Assembly (NCBI RefSeq): GCF_000187245.1
Contig: NC_027863.1
Coordinates: 494,735-558,734, forward strand
Origin: Ogataea parapolymorpha DL-1
Taxonomy: Eukaryota; Ascomycota; Pichiomycetes; Pichiales; Pichiaceae
Length of the DNA: 64,000 nt
Reading direction: 5' to 3'
Below, piece after piece: positions 28,293-37,073 of this stretch; position 1 is the first letter of the stretch, and every line of letters starts with the position of its first letter. Below the pieces are notes generated by a model. It saw nothing but the letters and a program-made list of their open reading frames with translations, was not told the DNA's origin and ran no database searches. Made by a program: the position numbers and the translations under genes.

Positions 28293-29306
28293 CTATGCAT
28301 AAATGAAATCCTCGCTGATGATTCGGAGACTTGAGAGCATAAGATGCGAGGGAGACATGTAACCGCGTGAGACCTCTTCTGAGGTTTGTATACCGTCTTC
28401 AGTGTATTCATTATTGTTAATTTCAGAACCTGCATAGGCACTATTCCTTGTTTTCTGCATGGCCATCGGCTCACCGCTGTTCTCCTTTTCGTCAGTCGAA
28501 AATACGGGCCGGTTCATCAACTCTATTGCATCTTTGTAGGTGGCGGTGAAGAACAGGGGTTTTCGGGGAGACGAAACTCTAGACTTGTGAGATGGTGATT
28601 TAGATTTTGACTTTGGGTTTTTTAGCTCCCTCTTTGGCTTATCAGTTGGAGGCTCTTTAGTTGGCGGCTTGTCAGCATCAAATTTTCCTAAAGTACCACT
28701 ACGCGAAGTGCTAGATTCCTTTTTTGTTTCATCAACATCATTTTCAAATGCACTCAATATAGGCGAGTTGAAAATCAACTGGGGAGATAGATCAGCGGCG
28801 GGTTTGGAAAGTTTTTCGTCGGGAACCGGAAGCTCTGGGATCGCCAACAACGAATGTGGGATGCATTTTGATGGCGAGCGCGGCGAATCTCGTTTCGAGG
28901 GAAGCGGTTGTGTAGTAGGCCTGCTAGGTCCCTGCGCCCTCTCGTGCCCTCTGTGTGCAATCTTCTTGGGGAAAACAATTTCTAGAGGGAACGGTAACCC
29001 ATTGATCATCACATAGCTGATTTTCATCATTCCTGACTTCGGTCTGCTAGATGGAGGTCGTAGACTCATTTGGAGACTTTCGTACGACAAAACGCTATGC
29101 GCTGAGCCAGTTCTCCGCTTTGACTCAAATATATTACCTTCAGACCCATGCGATCTGGATATCTGATAAGGTAAACCGGTTCTGTTTTTGGGCGGTTGTC
29201 CCATACTAATACCATCGGACGAAACACATGCGCGCAGTGGAATATCCGAGTCTGATCTCGTCAATCTCATGGACTTGAAGTCCTTGCTTGAGTCTGACAG
29301 CTTCAT
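28293..29306 (-). CDS. Uncharacterised basic, Ser/Pro-rich protein, 337 residues
   Basis: Unrecognised. The chain is basic and rich in Ser, Pro and Lys, with several RxxS sites (TRSDSD, SRSHGSEG, KRRTGSAHS). A more ordered hydrophobic island lies at about 90-120 (MMKISYVMINGLPFPLEIVFPKK), and another short one is FTATYKDAIELMNRPVF near 250; most of the remainder is predicted disordered. No signal peptide or transmembrane helix. The start is the ATG at 29306; the frame extends 18 codons further only to a TTG. The gene ends 9 bp from the stop of the 26823 gene, and its promoter is the roughly 80 bp before the glycosidase stop. Function unknown. Confidence 0.65.
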   Translation of the reverse strand: MKLSDSSKDFKSMRLTRSDSDIPLRACVSSDGISMGQPPKNRTGLPYQISRSHGSEGNIFESKRRTGSAHSVLSYESLQMSLRPPSSRPKSGMMKISYVMINGLPFPLEIVFPKKIAHRGHERAQGPSRPTTQPLPSKRDSPRSPSKCIPHSLLAIPELPVPDEKLSKPAADLSPQLIFNSPILSAFENDVDETKKESSTSRSGTLGKFDADKPPTKEPPTDKPKRELKNPKSKSKSPSHKSRVSSPRKPLFFTATYKDAIELMNRPVFSTDEKENSGEPMAMQKTRNSAYAGSEINNNEYTEDGIQTSEEVSRGYMSPSHLMLSSLRIISEDFIYA

Positions 29307-29387
29307 GACTCCAACTGCAACCGCTAGATCAAAAAAAATACAGCGAACACGGGTTGCCAAGAATTTTAGGCAAATTGTAGCCGCACG

Positions 29388-31625
29388 TCAAATGTGCATA
29401 TCGGTACCCTTGACAAGTATTCCAAGTCTGTTGACGGTATCAATCCTCACTTTCGTAGAGCCTCCAGATTTTGTCTTGAAACTCTTTTCGTCAACCGCCT
29501 GATCTTCGAAGACAAACTTGGACACTAACGATATGCCTTGAAACACATCATCAACAAATATTAGATGGTAAAGAACTGAATCCTGATTCGTTTTCCATAT
29601 TAGCAAGATCTTACCTTCCCACCGCCTAACATCAATGGAGTTTACCGGCATAAGCTTGAAAAAACTGTCTGATGGGTAGTCATTGGCATTTATGATAGCG
29701 AGTTCTCCCAGCTTTAGTACAGGCGATGTGGAAGGATGCGATTTCGGGTGTTTTTTGCGTATTTGATTGCTGATCACTTTCCATGTATGATTTTCCCTTC
29801 CTCCGTTATCGGTTGATTCCATTGAGATGTCAGAAGGGACGAGAATCCAGTCCTCATCTTCGTCATCGAAATATATCTCGCTATTCATTAGTTTCTCGTA
29901 TTCCTCGTTGTCGATAACACTTGAGGTCGACTGATCTTCAACCACGTGCGCGCGCATGAATGGATCTTCAGTCTCTTCGTAGAATATTGTAGCCGAATCC
30001 AGGACTATGAATTCATGTGAATTCTGCAAACTTACATGGAACGGTTCTTCTATTGTGAACCATTGATCGTTTGTTGAAAGCAATGGAACCACCAGACATC
30101 CACTTCTCACCTTCTGAACAGTTCTATAGCGCCGTTCAATATAGTAGCCAATTTTGAGCTTGAAAAAAGACTTGGTCTTATGGTTCAGCTTGTAGGTCAA
30201 TTTCACGTTTACCGTTGGGAAAGAACAATCCTGGACAAATGAAAATAACGAGAACGAATTAATCGTCTGGTTGTTGAATACTTGGTAGCCTTTATCGTCA
30301 ACGACTTCATTGTATTTGATCTCCACACAAGAACCCCCATGAAATGAGTCCTCTTTTGATAACGTCCATTGTATCCCATTTTTATTTCTCGTGTGAATAG
30401 CATAGGGAATTTCCATTTGCAATGAACCATTAACCCAATTATCGCGATACACTTTTTCGCCGCACTCGTAAAACGCACAGCCCTCTCCAGATCCAAAGTT
30501 GGTGTAGAAAACAAAATTGGAGTCGTTGATTTTGTAAAGCGGCGAGCTATAGGGCTTGAAAGTAGTCGCCATGGAAGATTCACCATCAAAAAGGCCTATC
30601 CAAAATCGAGTATCGTTTTGGGTAAAGTCTTTTCGAGCCAAGTATTCATAGGTCCAAGCAGGAGCAAATAGAGCGACATTGGAACGGTACTTCTTGATCA
30701 TCTGGCATGCCAGGGCCGAATCATAACCTCCTTTTCCTATCATCGTGCCTCTTCCCCATACGTCGTAGCCAGCATAGACCTTCAGTCGGGATCCCAAAAC
30801 ACCAACGTTTTTAATATTATCTTGTAGATGTTTCACGTTCCACCAGTAGTTGGTGAAAAAGGAATCACAGCAGGAGAAAAAATTGTAGTTGGCCTCGGTA
30901 ACACCATTCTTGTATAGAACCCTATTTTCTGGGTAAATGTAGGAGTCGTACCATATAAGCTCTGTTGATGGGTTTCGCACATGAAGCTCAGCTCTTAACT
31001 GTTCCAAAAATGGCTCTAGAAGACTGGCTATTCGCGTATTGCTGAACCTGGTCTCTATGTTGAAAAGGTAGCCATCGAATTGGAAATATTCCACCAGCGC
31101 AACTAGGCATCTGACAAAAACATACTCTCCGTCTTGCTTTGTGAGCAATTTATCAGCCTCCTCAAAGTCGCGATAAGTGTTGCCCTCAAAGATGACAGTA
31201 CCCAAACACTTGATCGCGTTTCGGTGGCACACATTGATCCAAGACACCGGCGGGATACTGACGCGATGATGAGAGAAATACACAAACTTGTCGACTAACT
31301 GCGGATACTGGAGGAAATAATGCTGGCCGTCCGGATGGGGGAAGTATCCTAGGGGGTCCTCATCCTCGTTGACCTGGTAGCCGCCCTTCAAATCATGACA
31401 AACTAGAAGCTTAACGTCTTCTGACGTGCTTTGCTGTCTTGCTCTTGTATAATGTGCGAGTTTTTCAGTAGGTTTGTTGAGCTCGTCGAGCTCAAACGAC
31501 TTCTCATGGATCCGCCTTTCCCAGTTTGCTAGTTCATCAAGGGAATCGAAGAAAGAAGACTCGAGGGATGAGAGAGGCAAATTAGTTTGGGGCAACGAGG
31601 AATGTTTAGCTGTGTTTCGAGGCAT
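29388..31625 (-). CDS. Endo-beta-N-acetylglucosaminidase, GH85 (ENGase)
   Basis: Cleaves the chitobiose core of N-glycans, leaving one GlcNAc on the protein; cytosolic ENGases act on free or misfolded-protein glycans. The product is 745 residues from the ATG at 31625 (an upstream extension opens only at TTG). The GH85 barrel spans about 80-420: LGYFPHPDGQ, then VSWINVCHRNAIKCLGTVIFEG. The catalytic motif DGYLFNIE carries Glu190 as general acid/base and Asn188, which orients the substrate acetamido group, followed by the FFTNYWW motif. The C-terminal part is beta-rich and may bind carbohydrate. No signal peptide is visible, suggesting a cytosolic enzyme. S. cerevisiae lacks GH85; an Ogataea minuta enzyme of this family (Endo-Om) is known, which fits the proposed genus. 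Confidence 0.9.
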   Translation of the reverse strand: MPRNTAKHSSLPQTNLPLSSLESSFFDSLDELANWERRIHEKSFELDELNKPTEKLAHYTRARQQSTSEDVKLLVCHDLKGGYQVNEDEDPLGYFPHPDGQHYFLQYPQLVDKFVYFSHHRVSIPPVSWINVCHRNAIKCLGTVIFEGNTYRDFEEADKLLTKQDGEYVFVRCLVALVEYFQFDGYLFNIETRFSNTRIASLLEPFLEQLRAELHVRNPSTELIWYDSYIYPENRVLYKNGVTEANYNFFSCCDSFFTNYWWNVKHLQDNIKNVGVLGSRLKVYAGYDVWGRGTMIGKGGYDSALACQMIKKYRSNVALFAPAWTYEYLARKDFTQNDTRFWIGLFDGESSMATTFKPYSSPLYKINDSNFVFYTNFGSGEGCAFYECGEKVYRDNWVNGSLQMEIPYAIHTRNKNGIQWTLSKEDSFHGGSCVEIKYNEVVDDKGYQVFNNQTINSFSLFSFVQDCSFPTVNVKLTYKLNHKTKSFFKLKIGYYIERRYRTVQKVRSGCLVVPLLSTNDQWFTIEEPFHVSLQNSHEFIVLDSATIFYEETEDPFMRAHVVEDQSTSSVIDNEEYEKLMNSEIYFDDEDEDWILVPSDISMESTDNGGRENHTWKVISNQIRKKHPKSHPSTSPVLKLGELAIINANDYPSDSFFKLMPVNSIDVRRWEGKILLIWKTNQDSVLYHLIFVDDVFQGISLVSKFVFEDQAVDEKSFKTKSGGSTKVRIDTVNRLGILVKGTDMHI

Positions 31626-32047
31626 TGGTTTTTTACCAAGCGCGTTGCGCACCCGTTTACCTGAACAGAGCTGATTTGATGACAAAGAACGAGTTTCGGC
31701 AATATCCCGTATTCCAAACAAAGTGGCTCTGATTGTAGATAAGGCGTAGTAAAAAACAATAAATCATTGTGGGGGTTAAAGACAGGGGAATGGGTTGATA
31801 GACGCGCCGATCGACGCTACAGGAAGCTAGGAGGGCGATAAAAATAGCAGCCGGACCCGTCACGCTCCTACTTGACGCATCGACGACGTGTCAAAATCAC
31901 AAATTGGTAGGTGCATTATTTGTTTATAACGAACCGTTGGTAACTGACGTTATTACTGTTTCTGTTTTAAGCCTCGTTCGGCACTGAGCTCTAGAAAAAA
32001 AACCGAGTGACAAAATTTCTGTGTTATATTTGTAAACGTTACACAAG
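31626..32047. promoter_or_regulatory. Divergent promoter region ENGase / YMR295C-like gene
   Basis: 422 bp without recognised coding sequence. The left ~95 bp could be read in frame with the ENGase but lacks an ATG. The right half is AT-rich with an A8 tract at 31995-32002 about 45 nt before the ATG at 32048. No RNA gene or repeat seen. Confidence 0.45.
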
Positions 32048-32620
32048 ATGGGTCTGTTCAAGAGAAGCTCGCAATCGTCTGGCGACAAGATGAAGGTCAA
32101 GCTGACGCACGAAGATGAGAAACGGCTCAAGATGCGCTCGGCCAACGTGCACGATCCGATCCTGGACGCGGTCAACGAGGCACAGCCGTTTGAACAGTCT
32201 GCCAACGAACACCAAAGACAGTCGTCGCTGGGCGACGCCGGACTACGCGACGTGTTCGGCAACACCATTGTGAATCCAGACATATCGAATCCGTCCAGAT
32301 CTAGAGACGAGCGGCCCATGGACACCATACGATCGTTCGAATACTCGGTGACAGGCGATCCGTCCTATAAACAGCAGCTCGAGACCCCAAGTCTGGGATG
32401 GAGAGTGAGACAGGACTTCCCGCTCTACTCCGGCAACCAGTATGCGCAGGGTTACGGCGCGGGACAGCAGCAGTTTGACGAGTACGGCCAGCCGATATAT
32501 GACGGCAATGCGTACCAACGGCCTCAAACCTCGTCTACGGAGCAAGGCGTGTACACACCACCAGCTCCTAAGGAGCCGGAAAAGAAGAAGAGAGGATTGT
32601 TTGGCAGGAAGAAGAATTGA
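32048..32620 (+). CDS. YMR295C-like protein of unknown function
   Basis: 190 residues, similar in length and motif order to S. cerevisiae YMR295C (about 197 residues), a small conserved protein of unknown role. The diagnostic stretches are DPILDAVNEAQPFEQ at about 36-50, DVFGNTIVNPDISNPSRSRDERP at about 68-90 (quoted as a span; key residues DVFGN and PSRSRDERP), and DTIRSFEYSVTGDPSY. The protein is hydrophilic. The two ends mirror each other: it begins MGLFKRSS and ends with a basic RGLFGRKKN, which could be membrane- or ribosome-contacting tails. Family assignment is from memory and moderately sure; function is unknown. Confidence 0.65.
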   Translation: MGLFKRSSQSSGDKMKVKLTHEDEKRLKMRSANVHDPILDAVNEAQPFEQSANEHQRQSSLGDAGLRDVFGNTIVNPDISNPSRSRDERPMDTIRSFEYSVTGDPSYKQQLETPSLGWRVRQDFPLYSGNQYAQGYGAGQQQFDEYGQPIYDGNAYQRPQTSSTEQGVYTPPAPKEPEKKKRGLFGRKKN

Positions 32621-32804
32621 GCGATACAATGAGAGAGAGAGCATGCTCAGCTGAGCCATTCCGCCCACGGCCTTTGCGAGTTGGCCTGTTGCTGCGGTTC
32701 GGGGCTCGGTCTTGTATTTTACTATGGATGCGATATGTAAGGAATGAATTTTTTCTGTATGAATGGCGTAAATAAATTTTTTTAGAAAAAACAAAAAAAT
32801 TATT

Positions 32805-33662
32805 ATGCTCAGAAGACAGGCCAGAGAGAGAAGGGAGTACCTCTACAGAAAAGCACAGCAGTTGCAAGAACAGACGCTTATAGAGAAGCGCAAACAACTC
32901 AGCCACGCGCTGGCTACGGGTAAAAACCTGCCCAAGGAAATTGCTGACGATGAAAAATTGCAAAAAGATTATTTATATGACGAATCGATCCAGGAGACCG
33001 TTGATGACGAATACTCTGCGCTTTCGGGCCTTGTGGAGCCGAAAATAATAATCACCACGTCTAGAAGCCCTTCGTCCAGACTTTCGCAGTTCACAAAAGA
33101 GATGAAGCTGCTTTTTCCTAATGCCATGAGACTTAACAGAGGTAATTACATACTCAGTGATCTGATTGAGACGTGCAAAAAATCAGGAGTCACAGATGTC
33201 ATAGTCATTCACGAGCACAGAGGTGTGCCTACGACGCTCACAATCACACACTTACCTCACGGGCCTTCCGTTACGTTCACTCTCCACAACGTGGTTCTTC
33301 GTCACGATATCCTAAATGTTGGCTCGCAATCAGAAGCGTATCCGCACCTTGTTTTCGAGAACTTCACCTCCAAACTTGGCAAACGTGTCGTGCAAGTGCT
33401 GAAGCACCTGTTCCCGCCAGGAGTGAAGCCACAGTCGCCGAGAGTGATCAGTTTTGTGAACAACGAAGATTTTATCAGTGTGAGACAGCATCTGTATGTG
33501 CGGACCAAGGACGATGTCGAGCTCAGCGAAGTGGGCCCAAGATTCGAAATGAGGCTGTTTGAAGTCCGGCTCGGAACTATGGACTACAAAGACGCCGACG
33601 TTGAGTGGATGCTGCGCCGGTTCGTGCGGACTGGTAATAGAAAGAATTATCTGAGCGAGTGA
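32805..33662 (+). CDS. IMP4: U3 snoRNP protein Imp4 (Brix domain)
   Basis: 285 residues; S. cerevisiae Imp4 has 290. Component of the Mpp10-Imp3-Imp4 subcomplex of the small-subunit processome, stabilising base pairing of U3 snoRNA with pre-18S rRNA in the nucleolus. The N-terminal basic helix ([20 protein letters not shown]) is typical. The Brix domain spans about 80-270 and includes [21 protein letters not shown]-type spacing ([16 protein letters not shown]), and the conserved [15 protein letters not shown] near the end. Complete, with no anomalies. It converges on the gene at 33705 with 42 bp between stops. Confidence 0.95.
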   Translation: MLRRQARERREYLYRKAQQLQEQTLIEKRKQLSHALATGKNLPKEIADDEKLQKDYLYDESIQETVDDEYSALSGLVEPKIIITTSRSPSSRLSQFTKEMKLLFPNAMRLNRGNYILSDLIETCKKSGVTDVIVIHEHRGVPTTLTITHLPHGPSVTFTLHNVVLRHDILNVGSQSEAYPHLVFENFTSKLGKRVVQVLKHLFPPGVKPQSPRVISFVNNEDFISVRQHLYVRTKDDVELSEVGPRFEMRLFEVRLGTMDYKDADVEWMLRRFVRTGNRKNYLSE

Positions 33663-33704
33663 TAATTAACCAGATATATTTCGTATAAAAAATAGAAGTC
33701 CGTG

Positions 33705-34994
33705 TTAAGTACGCAGTCCTTCATTTACATAACTGTGCATACTATCTTTGTCAGAGTCGTCGTCGACCAGAACATCATCGATGTTGTGGCTGCCTGTTTT
33801 CAAGGAGTGTTGACTAGCATTCGATAATCTAACCGGGATTTTCTTTTTCTGGAATCCAGTGAACCTGAAAGGAATCGAGGACTGGTCAGTTTCGTTATCG
33901 GAGTCGGAGCTCGGCAAGTCAACAGAGAACTTTTTCCCTGACTGGACGCTCGAGGTTCTCTGGCTAAGGGGGCCTCTTGCGAAGATTTGAGGCGAAATGG
34001 GGCCTCCGCATGGAGAAAGCGAGGAACTCGATGCCTGGGCTGAGGCGTTAGGCCCAAAGGCAGTATGGATTTGAGGAGGCTGGACGCTCACCGGGGACCT
34101 TTGGGAGAAGGAGGCCGACGAAACAGAGCTGGTCCGGGACAATCTTGGGTGGTTAGAAAGACTGGCGCTGATACTTGGACGTCTTATAGGGATTTTCGAT
34201 TCCTGGTCTTCCTGGGTGATCATATCTGCGTACGAACAGAAGGAGAGAGTGGATTTATTTTGCTTGAGCAGTGGCGACGTGACAGGCGAATTTTGTTGTG
34301 CTTGAGGAATATTCGATGTGGTGAGAGAATGGTTGAACGCAGGACGCGGACTCTGGTTGGACATCAGCTGCTCCGTCAGATTTGAGGTGCTGCGTTTCGT
34401 GCTAGGTCTAGAGGAGATAGACATTTTTCTGTACCCTGGCGAAGCGAACGCGGCCTGCAAGTTGGCGGTGGACGATCTTCTTGGATAGCGCATATCGACT
34501 TGGTCGAGCTCGTCGTTCGAAATCTGCGCGGTAAGATCGAGCGAGGCGGGAACAAAGTTTTCTGTAGAGTATTGCCGAGGCAGAGAAGACGAGATTGGCT
34601 GAGAGTCAATTAGTTGGTCCTGCACAAACCGCTCAAAAATCAAAGAGTCCTTGCGCTTCGAGTGGGAGCCTCGGGAGCCGTTTGAGCGCGATTGAGACGG
34701 TGACGACGGTGTGCTAGGAGGAGGCACGCTCTCCAGCGATATCTGGTCGCCATCGAGGTTGGAGTTGGCTCTATGGCACTGGTCTTCATCAGACAGCGAG
34801 AGAGGCGAATTCAAAACATTTGCATTCCCAATTGAAGAGGTTCTCGTGCCACGGCGCTGTGCGGTCTGCTCTGCCGGATCGTGACAAGACTCCACCTTGG
34901 ATAACGAATGTTTTTTCTCTCCAAATGTAAAGTTCGACAATCTGTTCTGATTGGACGGAACCAGATGCGATTCCTTACTGGAAGGTGACAACAT
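33705..34994 (-). CDS. Uncharacterised Ser-rich protein, 429 residues
   Basis: Not recognised. Almost the whole chain is Ser/Pro/Gln/Arg-rich and looks disordered, with many basic-x-x-Ser and Ser-Pro sites (RRPSIS, RLSRTSS, RRSSTANL) that AGC, CaMK or proline-directed kinases could modify. A short ordered island STLSFCSYADMITQEDQESK lies at about 255-275. The C-terminus is acidic (DDVLVDDDSDKDSMHSY) before the end. No transmembrane segment or catalytic motif. The ATG at 34994 is the first of the frame. Length, codon use and the 615-bp promoter region upstream argue that it is expressed. No function assigned. Confidence 0.65.
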   Translation of the reverse strand: MLSPSSKESHLVPSNQNRLSNFTFGEKKHSLSKVESCHDPAEQTAQRRGTRTSSIGNANVLNSPLSLSDEDQCHRANSNLDGDQISLESVPPPSTPSSPSQSRSNGSRGSHSKRKDSLIFERFVQDQLIDSQPISSSLPRQYSTENFVPASLDLTAQISNDELDQVDMRYPRRSSTANLQAAFASPGYRKMSISSRPSTKRSTSNLTEQLMSNQSPRPAFNHSLTTSNIPQAQQNSPVTSPLLKQNKSTLSFCSYADMITQEDQESKIPIRRPSISASLSNHPRLSRTSSVSSASFSQRSPVSVQPPQIHTAFGPNASAQASSSSLSPCGGPISPQIFARGPLSQRTSSVQSGKKFSVDLPSSDSDNETDQSSIPFRFTGFQKKKIPVRLSNASQHSLKTGSHNIDDVLVDDDSDKDSMHSYVNEGLRT

Positions 34995-35609
34995 TAGCAG
35001 CTACCCTGTTCTTCTTCAACGATTCCAAACTTTGGAGATAAAAAAATACAGTGTACCTATCTTGACCTGTCCTATGCAACACTCTTGAGTTTATCGTGCA
35101 CAGACAAAGTCGCCAAGTCGTGCGCGCCACAACACTTTTCCCGTTCTGGTGATGCACTTTCTGCACAATCTCACGGGTAAAATAGGAGGATTGCCGCCGG
35201 CGCATGAATCGCCCCGACCGATGAGAGGAAAAATGAGTTACCCGACCGGGGACAACGCACATTCCTGGGGCAACGAACACGGCGTTTCTAGTTTCTTTTT
35301 CCTCTTGTCCTCGCGTAAGTTCGTTTATTTTTCCGCGTCCTCCTGTCCGCTCGCATACACCGTTTGAGGCAATTTCACGTGACAGCCAAGCACATGATGT
35401 TGCGCCATGTGATTGCTTTCCTGACTCGATGCTAGATCTCGGACTTTGATCTTTATGGTGCGATTCTAAGGTCATCGGCCTCCTTATATAAACAGGTGGA
35501 GAACTCAGCAACCGGAAAACTTTGACATTGGGCGGCAAATCATCTTGGGCCACCCGCTGAGTATAAATCATCCATCCTTGCGTTTATCATTGCATTTTCT
35601 CTTTTCGCT
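34995..35609. promoter_or_regulatory. Divergent promoter region, 615 bp
   Basis: The longest non-coding stretch in the window. Toward the right-hand gene it has CACGTG at 35376-35381 (within TCACGTGAC), TATATAAA at 35485-35492 and TATAAAT at 35562-35568, suggesting a regulated, TATA-dependent promoter. Two overlapping reading frames in it lack protein-like composition. No RNA gene seen. Confidence 0.55.
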
Positions 35610-36305
35610 ATGCCTACCATTCCTCAGGCTTCCACCCAGCTCCAGTTTACCGCCCATGATCTTTCCCCTATAATTGGCACCGTCTGGCGCGCCAAGCGCT
35701 CGTATGACGATGCCGAGTATGGTTCTGTTTCGAAGAAAATACGGCCATTATCGTCCACTTCCTCCAGCTCAGAGTTTGTCCAGAGTTGCCAGCGCGGAGT
35801 ACCTGAGGTGGTGATCAAGCAAGCGCATTTGCCCAAGTCGAACGTTTTTGATTTGCTCGATGCGGCCACTGATAATGACGACATGTATTTTCTGGGACCA
35901 GAATCAGACACCAAAATTGTATTCAATCGGCATAATGCCAATCTCTCGCTTCCAATGGTTCTTTTCTTCTTTGGCGCTGCCGAATGCGATTTTCAGCTGC
36001 TTCAGATGATGGACTCTGCGCACTTCCACGGATACGTTCTTGGGGTAACCAGTAACTACCACGGTTCCAATAGCTATAGTTTCCCAATATTACTTGATTC
36101 GCGTGGAATATTGGCAAAACGTCTCGGGGTGACCGATCCGTTGGGCGGCGGCACGTATCCACTAGCATCGGTGATGGTTTTTAACAGAGACGGACTCGAG
36201 CTGGTGAAGATTCTTGTGAATTACGACTACAACAAATATTTCGGCTCGGGGCAGAGCCTACAACAAGTGATTGAGGAGACTTTGGAGTATATTAATGTAC
36301 ACTAG
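35610..36305 (+). CDS. Divergent peroxiredoxin-like (thioredoxin-fold) protein
   Basis: 231 residues. Residues 1-90 are Ser-rich and poorly ordered. Residues ~110-225 follow the AhpC/TSA peroxiredoxin layout: a hydrophobic strand LPMVLFFFGAAECDF, a strand YVLGVTSNYH, the segment SFPILLDSRGILAKRLGV (compare FP-L-SD-G-lakayGV in peroxiredoxins), and ASVMVFNRDGLELVKI as the F-i-d-dG strand. The family's PxxxTxxC catalytic motif is absent; the only cysteine near the right place is in GAAECDF, so peroxidase activity is doubtful. It might be a regulatory or moonlighting relative. The upstream region has TATA and CACGTG elements. Fold assignment is inference from pattern; function unknown. Confidence 0.55.
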   Translation: MPTIPQASTQLQFTAHDLSPIIGTVWRAKRSYDDAEYGSVSKKIRPLSSTSSSSEFVQSCQRGVPEVVIKQAHLPKSNVFDLLDAATDNDDMYFLGPESDTKIVFNRHNANLSLPMVLFFFGAAECDFQLLQMMDSAHFHGYVLGVTSNYHGSNSYSFPILLDSRGILAKRLGVTDPLGGGTYPLASVMVFNRDGLELVKILVNYDYNKYFGSGQSLQQVIEETLEYINVH

Positions 36306-36352
36306 CTTTTCGACGCTCTAATAAAAGACACTTAATTATCGTATAAACGCGC

Positions 36353-37006
36353 TCATGCGACAAGTCGTTGTCTTTCCTGTTCCAACTCTTTGAATTCGAC
36401 GCTTTTCTGGTCAATCTGTTTTCTGACTTCTTCGAGGGCTTTTTCGATCCTGTCGATCTCCTGTCGCTCTGCTTCCTTGGTGAATTTGGAATTCTCACTT
36501 TTGTAGGGCAGCAACGAGCCGGGTTTGGCGGTCAGCAGTCTGAACATTCTCTCTGTAGGCTCATTGAAAACTATCTCGTCAAACAGTATGCTCTCCACTC
36601 TACCGGTTTTTTGGCTTTCTTCCATGTCCGGTCCGTACGGGTGGAGTTTCAAATGATGGTAGAACGTGATATTTTTCTCGCCGCAGTCGTTGTTGAAGTA
36701 TATCTTGATCACAATCTCAAACTCTCCCCAACCGGTCTCAGACACCTCGAATGGCGGCTCTTCGATGGACCGAGTCGGATTGTTGTAGGTGTCGTGCAGT
36801 TTAAACACCACTTTGCGAATATAGCTCGACAAATCGTTGCCTAGCGGGTCAGCAACAAACACCTTCCATGTGTGCGTGTGGTCTGCGGGCGCGCCTTCAG
36901 GAAGCGGGTTGGTCTCAGATATTTTCTGGGCCACGTTGCCATAGATAATGGGCTTGGAAATAGAGATGTTCTTGATTCTGCGTGAGGAAGAACTCTGCGG
37001 AGGCAT
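36353..37006 (-). CDS. YAF9: YEATS-domain protein Yaf9 (NuA4 / SWR1 subunit)
   Basis: 217 residues from the ATG at 37006; S. cerevisiae Yaf9 is 226. Shared subunit of the NuA4 acetyltransferase and the SWR1 H2A.Z-exchange complex, reading acylated histone H3 tails. The YEATS domain covers about 10-150: ISISKPIIYGNVA, HTHTWKVFVADP, the aromatic-cage region GWGEFEIVIKIYF and the strand ITFYHHLKLHPYG. A C-terminal coiled coil (about 165-217; EAERQEIDRIEKALEEVRKQ) mediates complex assembly. An in-frame extension of 14 codons upstream begins with GTG and is not used. Converges with the peroxiredoxin-like gene at 47 bp. Confidence 0.93.
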   Translation of the reverse strand: MPPQSSSSRRIKNISISKPIIYGNVAQKISETNPLPEGAPADHTHTWKVFVADPLGNDLSSYIRKVVFKLHDTYNNPTRSIEEPPFEVSETGWGEFEIVIKIYFNNDCGEKNITFYHHLKLHPYGPDMEESQKTGRVESILFDEIVFNEPTERMFRLLTAKPGSLLPYKSENSKFTKEAERQEIDRIEKALEEVRKQIDQKSVEFKELEQERQRLVA

Positions 37007-37073
37007 CACGAGGAAAATAAGTAAATTAAATTTAAAAAAAACTGCCACGGAGATTTTTAGGCTAGATATTTAT

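Noticed and set aside
31626..31721. Longer ENGase N-terminus
   Set aside because: The frame opens at TTG with no ATG, and no splice donor/acceptor pair clearly adds an upstream exon.
34995..35571. Minus-strand frame of about 190 codons upstream of the Ser-rich gene
   Set aside because: Arg/His-rich, no homology pattern, covers promoter elements of the opposite gene.
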